In this document: positions 59,412-64,000 of the stretch, in pieces
Position numbering within the stretch: position 1 is the first letter of the stretch
How the letters are laid out: every line of letters starts with the position of its first letter
Assembly (NCBI RefSeq): GCF_004804275.1
Contig: NZ_STGI01000007.1
Span: forward strand, 186,001-250,000
DNA from: Herbaspirillum sp. ST 5-3
GTDB lineage: Bacteria; Pseudomonadota; Gammaproteobacteria; Burkholderiales; Burkholderiaceae_D
Reading direction: 5' to 3'
Length of the DNA stretch: 64,000 bases
The notes under the pieces: model-generated
Told to the model about the DNA's origin: nothing
The model's input: the letters and a program-made list of their open reading frames with translations, nothing else
The model's database searches: none
Program-made: the position numbers and the translations under genes

Positions 59412-59685
59412 GCGCACCGATCGCCATACCCATGTGCTGCGCATGAATGTACAGGTGGCCAGGGAGGAACATCCCGATCTGTACGACGAACTGAAGAAGT
59501 TCGGCAAAGGGATCAAGCGCATACAACGGCTCAAGACACTGGCAAGCGAGCGGCTTCTGCTTGCCGGGAGCGTCAGATTCGTAGAGGCGGGGCGGCGAGA
59601 GGCGGCTTCGCCGCATACGGCCTATCTGGCGGGCGAGGATGAAATCGCTGCGGTTCACGAGCTGTGTCTGCCGCCGCTAAAGTAA
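59404..59685 (+). CDS. ParR-like adaptor
   Basis: 93 residues. VLRMNVQVAREEHPDLYDELKKFGKGIKRIQRLKTLASERLLLA (in outline) looks like a ribbon-helix-helix fold: a short strand and two helices, typical for a ParR-type centromere binder. ATG at 59404 has GGAGGTG upstream. Overlap with parM indicates translational coupling and a shared role in partition. Confidence 0.65.
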   Translation: MSERTDRHTHVLRMNVQVAREEHPDLYDELKKFGKGIKRIQRLKTLASERLLLAGSVRFVEAGRREAASPHTAYLAGEDEIAAVHELCLPPLK

Positions 59686-59800
59686 CACCGCTTTCCCTCG
59701 TGGAATGCTTCATCGATGATCGGCGATAGTTCACTGATCCTTTGCGGCGGAATAGGAATGTGGAATGCATGTTTGCATTGCTGATGAAGATTACGCAGCG

Positions 59801-59816
59801 ATTACAAAATTGAAAT
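59801..59816 (+). promoter_or_regulatory. CopR-type box before copK
   Basis: ATTACAAAATTGAAAT is an imperfect copy (one mismatch) of the ATTACA-N4-TGTAAT palindrome that occurs twice beside the copR gene. It lies 78 bases before the first copK start codon. Confidence 0.6.
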
Positions 59817-59893
59817 CAATGCGTCACCTTCCCGACAGCTTTGATTTCATATCATGGTCTTGCTGTAAAACACTCTATATAGGAGAAATGATC

Positions 59894-60181
59894 ATGATGA
59901 AAAAGATGCTGATTGCCGCAGCTGGTAGTTTGATGGCGGTGTCCGCGTTCGCAGTGGACGCAAGCCAAGTGGAAAAATCCATCGAGCTCAAAGATGGTTC
60001 GACCGTCTATCTTTTTAAGGACGGCAAGATGGGCATGGAGAACAAGATGGGCAAGGCTGTCCGCATGAAGCAAGGTCAAGTGATGGAAACCAAGGATGGC
60101 CAGAAGATCATCATGATTGGCGATGAAGTGGCCCGTTTGGATACCATTCTGCATGCGGATCATCGCGGCGGTGGTCATTAA
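59894..60181 (+). CDS. copK: CopK-type periplasmic copper-binding protein (1)
   Basis: 95 residues, signal peptide MMKKMLIAAAGSLMAVSAFA then a mature part of about 75 residues. ELKDGSTVYLFKDGKMGMEN, VMETKDGQKIIMIGDEVARLD are hallmarks of CopK, a Cu(I)/Cu(II) binding protein of Cupriavidus. Met residues of the copper site (GKMGMENKMG, VRMKQ, QVMET) are kept. AGGAGA upstream selects ATG at 59894. First of three tandem copies. Confidence 0.9.
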   Translation: MMKKMLIAAAGSLMAVSAFAVDASQVEKSIELKDGSTVYLFKDGKMGMENKMGKAVRMKQGQVMETKDGQKIIMIGDEVARLDTILHADHRGGGH

Positions 60182-60217
60182 TCCACATAAAGTGTTTCCA
60201 AGAACGATTCCCTTGTT

Positions 60218-60238
60218 CGGCGCCTGAATTTGGCGCCG
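60218..60238 (+). terminator. Hairpin between copK 1 and copK 2
   Basis: CGGCGCC/GGCGCCG with a seven-base loop followed by CTCTTT. It lacks a good T run; it may be a weak terminator or attenuator shaping the copK ratio. Confidence 0.45.
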
Positions 60239-60307
60239 CTCTTTGGAAATGGTGGCGCGAGCGCATCGCGCCTTCGATTTTAAAAAGATATATCAGCGGA
60301 GGGTGTT

Positions 60308-60586
60308 ATGGTTAAGAAGATCTTGATTGCTGTCGCGGGCGCGATGGTTGCGTTGTCCGCCTCTGCCGTGGATAACAGCAAAGTGGAAAAGTCCCTTGAA
60401 CTCAAGGACGGTTCGACAGTGTACGTCTTCAAAGACGGCAAGATGGGCATGGAAAACAAGTTCGGACGCGTTGAAGCCATGAAGCCAGGGCATGTGATGG
60501 AAACTAAGGATGGCGAGCGCATCATCATGATCGGCAATGAAGTGTTCAGGCTGGACGAAGTGCTGCATGGATGGCATCGTAATTGA
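60308..60586 (+). CDS. copK: CopK-type periplasmic copper-binding protein (2)
   Basis: 92 residues with signal peptide ending ALSASA-VDNSK. ELKDGSTVYVFKDGKMGMENKFG and VMETKDGERIIMIGNEVFRLDE match copy 1 closely; this copy is the closest to Cupriavidus CopK in the C-terminal part. Ribosome site GGAGGG before ATG at 60308. Followed by a strong terminator. Confidence 0.9.
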   Translation: MVKKILIAVAGAMVALSASAVDNSKVEKSLELKDGSTVYVFKDGKMGMENKFGRVEAMKPGHVMETKDGERIIMIGNEVFRLDEVLHGWHRN

Positions 60587-60624
60587 TCCTGCCCGGCTCT
60601 TGCTTGAATAATCTTCGTTTTCGC

Positions 60625-60653
60625 GCCCCGTTCCAAGCGGGGCTGTTTTTTTT
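60625..60653 (+). terminator. Terminator after copK 2
   Basis: GCCCCG/CGGGGC stem with a seven-base loop and T-rich run (TGTTTTTTTT). It splits copK 2 from copK 3. Confidence 0.85.
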
Positions 60654-60721
60654 GAAATATTGACCAGTTATCGAATTCGATGTCATCGGAAGCTATCTGT
60701 TCCAGAAAGGCAGGTAAATAA

Positions 60722-61006
60722 ATGAATCGACGTAATTTGATCGTGGCGGCGGCTCTTGCGATACCGTTGGTCAGTTTCGCTGCTGATGAAACCGCGCCGT
60801 ATTCCCGTCGGATCGAACTCAAAGATGGCACGTACATCATTATCGATGCCGATGGCACCATGAGCCATTATGATAGTCGGCGTCAGCCCATGAAAATGGC
60901 GCCAGGCAAGCTCATGGAGGGCAAGGATGGTACCGTATATGAAATGCGTAACAACGCACTCTGGCAGCGACTTTGGTTGAGGGGAACGTTAAGGGATCCG
61001 AAATAA
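60722..61006 (+). CDS. Diverged CopK-like protein (3)
   Basis: 94 residues with a signal peptide (RRNLIVAAALAIPLVSFA-ADE). The CopK skeleton remains (RRIELKDGTYIIIDADGTMSHYD, KLMEGKDGTVYEMRNNAL), but the GKMGMEN Met cluster is replaced by DGTMSHYDSRR, and MKMAPGKLME is only partly kept. A changed metal site or new role is possible. The terminator downstream of it has been split by an insertion sequence. Confidence 0.75.
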   Translation: MNRRNLIVAAALAIPLVSFAADETAPYSRRIELKDGTYIIIDADGTMSHYDSRRQPMKMAPGKLMEGKDGTVYEMRNNALWQRLWLRGTLRDPK

Positions 61007-61059
61007 GGATGTTCCGTGATGTGAGCAACCTCGATCCAACAAAGAAGAAAGAATAAAGC

Positions 61060-61071
61060 CGGCGCAATGCC
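61060..61071. repeat. Target-site duplication, left copy
   Basis: CGGCGCAATGCC, identical to 62491-62502, directly outside the inverted repeat of the insertion sequence. Confidence 0.95.
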
Positions 61072-61072
61072 T

Positions 61073-61109
61073 AATGCCGTTCAGTTAAGCCTGAACGGCA
61101 TTTTTATTT
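61073..61109 (+). terminator. Terminator-like hairpin at left IS end
   Basis: AATGCCGTTCAG/CTGAACGGCATT with loop TTAAGC and a run of T residues uses the left inverted repeat as one arm. It should stop outside transcription from entering the transposase gene. Confidence 0.8.
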
Positions 61110-61151
61110 TTCGGTTGTAAACGTTCGCCATCGCTGTTAACCTGCGTCGCG

Positions 61152-62477
61152 ATGTTCAACGACGCCCTCCATTTTCTTGCTGATGGTCTAGAGGCCCCTG
61201 ACTGGAGGCGGCTGGGCCAGCATTTGCCGTATGAGTGGATCGAGGAAGCGGTGGTCTGCACGCATACGGTAAGCATCCGCCATCGGCGGCTGCCGGCAGA
61301 GCAGGTCGTATGGCTGGTGATCGCGCTGGCGTTGTATCGCCACAAATCGATTGGCGAGGTGCTCGACGACCTGGGCCTGGCGTTACCGGACGAACAAACG
61401 CCGTTCGTGAGCAAGAGTGCCGCCGCACAGGCGCGCCAGCGTGTGGGTTGCGAACCGCTGCAATGGTTGTTCGAGCGCTCAGCGCAGATGTGGTGCGAGC
61501 AAGACCGTCGAGCCTATTTATTCAAGGGCTTGCAGTTGTTTGCGATGGATGGCACCACGCTGCGCACCCATGACACGACAGGCAATCGCGATCATTTTGG
61601 GGCGCAGAACTACGTCGGCGAGACCGTAGCCAGCTATCCCCAGGTGCGCGGCGTGACGCTCACCGCGCTGCCCACCCACTTAATCCGCCACGCCGTTTTT
61701 GGGCCGTACGCGACCAATGAGATGCTGTACGCAAAGCAACTGGTAGCCCATATCCCGGCTGATTCGCTCACCGTATTTGACCGTGGCTTTCTGTCTGCCG
61801 AAATACTGTGCGAACTGACTGCGGGTGCCGACAATCGTCACTTCCTGATTCCCGCCAAATCCAATACCAAGTGGGAAGTGCTCGAGGGGGATGAACAAGA
61901 CGCCATCGTGCGCATGCGGGTGTCGCCGCAAGCCCGCGCCAAGTGTCCCGCGTTGCCCGAGTTCTGGGAAGCGCGCGCGGTCACAGTCATCGACCAACAT
62001 GCCCGCAAGACAATTCTGCTCACTTCGCTGCGCGACCGCCGGCGCTATCGCCCGGTCGATATCGCTGCCTGCTACGAACAGCGCTGGCGCATCGAAACGA
62101 GCTATCGCGAACTGAAGCAAACTATGCTCGGCACGGCGTTGACCTTACGATCGAAGACCGTCGATGGCGTATATCAGGAAATTTGGGGCACGCTCATTGC
62201 CTACAATCTGATCCGGCTTGAAATCGCGAAAGCCGCCCTGGTCGCCAAGTGCGAGCCAGCCGAAGTGAGCTTCATCCGAGCCTTCCACCTGATTCAATTC
62301 GAACTGCACTGGGCGGCGGTGACGCGTTCCTACGGCAAGTTGCCGGCAGCGATGCAGCACTTGCGCGAAAGGCTGGTTAGCCTCCTGAATGAAGAACGGC
62401 CCGGTCGCTCGTACGACCGGGCCGTCAAGGCCATACCCAAGCGTTATGCCGTTCGCGTCATGAAAAAGTCTCCTTAA
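61152..62477 (+). CDS. IS4-family transposase
   Basis: DDE transposase, 441 residues. First Asp in LFAMDGTTLRTHDT, second in LTVFDRGFLSAE, Glu within the YREK-like signature RWRIETSYRELKQ. The N-terminal domain and C-terminal helices match IS4-group proteins. The stop lies in the right inverted repeat region. Frame is intact, so it may be active. Confidence 0.93.
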   Translation: MFNDALHFLADGLEAPDWRRLGQHLPYEWIEEAVVCTHTVSIRHRRLPAEQVVWLVIALALYRHKSIGEVLDDLGLALPDEQTPFVSKSAAAQARQRVGCEPLQWLFERSAQMWCEQDRRAYLFKGLQLFAMDGTTLRTHDTTGNRDHFGAQNYVGETVASYPQVRGVTLTALPTHLIRHAVFGPYATNEMLYAKQLVAHIPADSLTVFDRGFLSAEILCELTAGADNRHFLIPAKSNTKWEVLEGDEQDAIVRMRVSPQARAKCPALPEFWEARAVTVIDQHARKTILLTSLRDRRRYRPVDIAACYEQRWRIETSYRELKQTMLGTALTLRSKTVDGVYQEIWGTLIAYNLIRLEIAKAALVAKCEPAEVSFIRAFHLIQFELHWAAVTRSYGKLPAAMQHLRERLVSLLNEERPGRSYDRAVKAIPKRYAVRVMKKSP

Positions 62478-62490
62478 CTGAACGGCATTA

Positions 62491-62502
62491 CGGCGCAATG
62501 CC
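62491..62502. repeat. Target-site duplication, right copy
   Basis: CGGCGCAATGCC, identical to the left copy at 61060-61071; it continues into GGCTTTATTTTT, the right half of the split terminator. Confidence 0.95.
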
Positions 62503-62520
62503 GGCTTTATTTTTCAGACT

Positions 62521-62814
62521 TTACTTGCCATCCCTGGGATGAAAGTGCTTGCTCTTGTCGTTGGCCGGATTGACCTTCTTCGCCTTCGGTTGGCCGGTGG
62601 CTGCGTCATCGCCCGTCTTGTCGTCAGCCTTCGAGGACGACATGCCTGTTTTTTCTTCCATGTGGGAGTGCGGCTTCATTTTTGTCATCGAATGATCCTG
62701 CGACATGCTAGCGTCGCCTTTGGCATCGGTCGGCGTGTCTGCGGCGCGGGCGTTCAACGAGAGGAGCGCGACAAAGCTGAAGACGCTGGCGACGAGGGCA
62801 GAAGTACGTTTCAT
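62521..62814 (-). CDS. Small His/Met-rich periplasmic protein
   Basis: 97 residues: signal peptide (MKRTSALVASVFSFVALLSLNARA) and a hydrophilic tail with Met and His (DHSMTKMKPHSHMEEKTGM, HFHPRDG). Such composition suggests binding of copper in the periplasm; no named family. ATG at 62814 is preceded by AAGGAAA. It is divergent from the CopR gene and faces the split terminator. A CopR-type box (62929) lies upstream on its promoter side. Confidence 0.7.
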   Translation of the reverse strand: MKRTSALVASVFSFVALLSLNARAADTPTDAKGDASMSQDHSMTKMKPHSHMEEKTGMSSSKADDKTGDDAATGQPKAKKVNPANDKSKHFHPRDGK

Positions 62815-62928
62815 GGCTATTTCCTTTGGCTGGTTGATAAAATGCTCAAAGCGCTGTTGCGACTGCAATCAAACTCGTTGCGCAAATACAGTATGCACAA
62901 TGCCGGCTGTCTTTGACATTACGGGAAC

Positions 62929-62944
62929 ATTACATTCTTGTTAT
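62929..62944 (-). promoter_or_regulatory. CopR-type box (imperfect)
   Basis: ATTACATTCTTGTTAT has one mismatch to ATTACA-N4-TGTAAT. It is in the divergent intergenic region, nearer the His/Met-rich gene. Confidence 0.6.
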
Positions 62945-63049
62945 CTGGCAGCATGCTCTGTGAATCGCCGCGCGGCATGAAAATGCCTTACGGTTGTCTG
63001 CAATCGGTTTCCCTTCATTTGCATAGGCGGACGAATGCATGACACGGAA

Positions 63050-63065
63050 ATTACATTTCTGTAAT
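63050..63065 (+). promoter_or_regulatory. CopR-type box (perfect palindrome)
   Basis: ATTACATTTCTGTAAT is a perfect ATTACA/TGTAAT inverted repeat 65 bases before the response-regulator gene, as expected for autoregulation by CopR/CusR. Confidence 0.7.
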
Positions 63066-63129
63066 CTGCACGACTTTGGTGCGGCTGCCTGCATAATGAC
63101 GCCGGTACTTGATCGTGTTGGAGGAAGCA

Positions 63130-63813
63130 ATGAAAATCCTGGTGGTGGAGGACGAGCCCAAGATGGGCGAGTATTTAAGGCAGGGATTGGTCGAGGCCGG
63201 GTTCGTGGTTGATCTTGCGCAGGACGGCAGGGACGGCATGCATCAAGGCGTCACCGGAAATTATGACCTCGCGATCCTCGATGTGATGCTGCCGGGTGCC
63301 GATGGTTGGCAAATACTGCGGGCGATTCGCAACGCCGGCAAGGAAATGCCGGTACTGTTTCTGACCGCGCGCGACCATGTAGACGATCGCGTCAAGGGGC
63401 TGGAACTGGGGGCGGACGATTACCTGGTCAAGCCGTTCGCATTTTCGGAATTGCTGGCCAGGGTGCGCACGCTCTTGCGACGTGGTGTAAGAAGCAGCAG
63501 TCCCGAAGTATTGCGTGCGGCTGATCTCGAGCTTGACCTTATGCGCCGCCGGGTGATTCGTGCAGGTACGCGTATTGACCTGACGGCCAAGGAATTTTCG
63601 TTATTGGAGCTGCTCTTGCGCCGGCAAGGCGAGGTGTTGCCCCGATCGTTGATCGCCTCGCAGGTCTGGGACATGAACTTTGACAGCGATACAAACGTCA
63701 TTGAGGTCGCCGTGCGACGGCTGCGTTCCAAGGTCGATGACGGGTTCGACCTCAAACTGATCCAGACAGTGCGCGGTATGGGGTATGTGCTGGATGCTAG
63801 CGGGCAGGCATGA
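63130..63813 (+). CDS. copR: Copper-responsive response regulator (CopR/CusR type)
   Basis: OmpR-family regulator of 227 residues. Receiver domain with [19 protein letters not shown], phosphorylation Asp in [14 protein letters not shown] and [18 protein letters not shown]; winged-helix domain with [22 protein letters not shown] and VRGMGYVL. Sequence is of the heavy-metal group (CusR, CopR, IrlR). ATG 63130 has GGAGG upstream. It overlaps the sensor gene by four bases. Confidence 0.88.
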   Translation: MKILVVEDEPKMGEYLRQGLVEAGFVVDLAQDGRDGMHQGVTGNYDLAILDVMLPGADGWQILRAIRNAGKEMPVLFLTARDHVDDRVKGLELGADDYLVKPFAFSELLARVRTLLRRGVRSSSPEVLRAADLELDLMRRRVIRAGTRIDLTAKEFSLLELLLRRQGEVLPRSLIASQVWDMNFDSDTNVIEVAVRRLRSKVDDGFDLKLIQTVRGMGYVLDASGQA

Positions 63814-64000
63814 TACGGCGCATGTCCCTTACCGCACGTCTGACGTTCCTGTTTGCACACACGTCGGCGGCATTGTTGCTGGGCGTAGGTTTTTTGGTCA
63901 GCAATCTGGTGGATCGGCACTTTGAAGAGCTGGATCTGGAGGCATTGAACGGCAAGATCGCGCTGGTACAGCATGCGCTTGCGAAGGTGCAGTCCCGCGC
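63810..64000 (+). CDS. copS: Sensor histidine kinase, N-terminal part (CopS/CusS type)
   Basis: Starts at ATG 63810 overlapping the copR stop and runs off the window. The visible 63 residues carry a first membrane segment ([23 protein letters not shown]) and the start of a periplasmic region ([17 protein letters not shown]), typical of heavy-metal sensor kinases. Kinase domains are outside the window. Confidence 0.8.
   Translation, partial: MIRRMSLTARLTFLFAHTSAALLLGVGFLVSNLVDRHFEELDLEALNGKIALVQHALAKVQSR

Larger units (their letters stand above)
61072..62490 (+). mobile_element. IS4-family insertion sequence, 1419 bp
   Basis: Perfect 18-bp terminal inverted repeats TAATGCCGTTCAGTTAAG (61072-61089) and its reverse complement (62473-62490), one transposase gene and 12-bp target duplications (61060-61071 and 62491-62502). 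Joining the flanks restores a terminator stem (AATAAAGCCGGC/GCCGGCTTTATT with T run), so it landed in the terminator downstream of copK 3. Intact ends and duplication show that this is a recent, complete insertion. Confidence 0.93.

Overview
The window looks like a chromosome segment of a betaproteobacterium of the order Burkholderiales, most like the Oxalobacteraceae (Herminiimonas/Janthinobacterium type). This is inferred from gene order (pcm-nlpD-rpoS; ndk-rlmN-pilW-rodZ-ispG-hisS-yfgM-bamB-der-hfq-hflX-hflK-hflC-hisZ-purA), protein character and the presence of CopK, a periplasmic copper protein best known from Cupriavidus. No database search was possible.

Positions 1-35800 are core chromosome. 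They hold a stationary-phase/repair block (pcm, nlpD, rpoS, a PolB-like exonuclease, rlmD), then a long co-directional run from ndk to a phosphoribosyltransferase for translation, isoprenoid and envelope functions. A tRNA-Leu(CAG) lies on the minus strand, followed by rnr, rlmB, cysE and a yceH-like gene. lpxH and two tandem cyclophilins run leftward. cysS, an AlkA-like glycosylase, accA, tilS and lysC follow, and the block ends at tRNA-Ser(GCT). Several genes overlap by 1-8 bases.

From about 35.8 kb to at least 59.7 kb the sequence is accessory and starts right behind tRNA-Ser, a classic integration site. It contains a solo integrase arm domain and a complete tyrosine integrase, an unknown two-gene unit, a decayed stretch, and an AlpA-like regulator. 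Next comes a recombination module (degenerate recombinase-like protein, Cys-rich phage RDF-like protein, SbcD-like and SbcC-like proteins). A copper chaperone and Cu-ATPase follow behind a CueR-type promoter. Then come a leftward set (radC-like gene, unknown gene, lone reverse-transcriptase N-terminal domain), in which each gene has a similar multi-part leader hairpin, a large SF1 helicase, a second tyrosine recombinase, and a ParM/ParR-type partition pair behind a palindrome cluster. The mix suggests an integrated plasmid or integrative conjugative element, perhaps a composite.

From 59.7 kb to the end is a copper response locus: three tandem copK-type genes, an IS4-family insertion sequence sitting inside the loop of the terminator downstream of the third copK, a small His/Met-rich periplasmic protein, and a CopR/CusR-CopS/CusS two-component system cut by the window end. 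Three near-identical ATTACA-N4-TGTAAT sites lie before copK and between the divergent small protein and regulator genes, which suggests one copper regulon.

The strongest leads are the shared leader RNA structure near 51 kb, the lone RVT_N domain protein, the recombination module at 40-46.7 kb, the hairpin and short reading frame in the hfq leader, and the CopR-box/copK arrangement.
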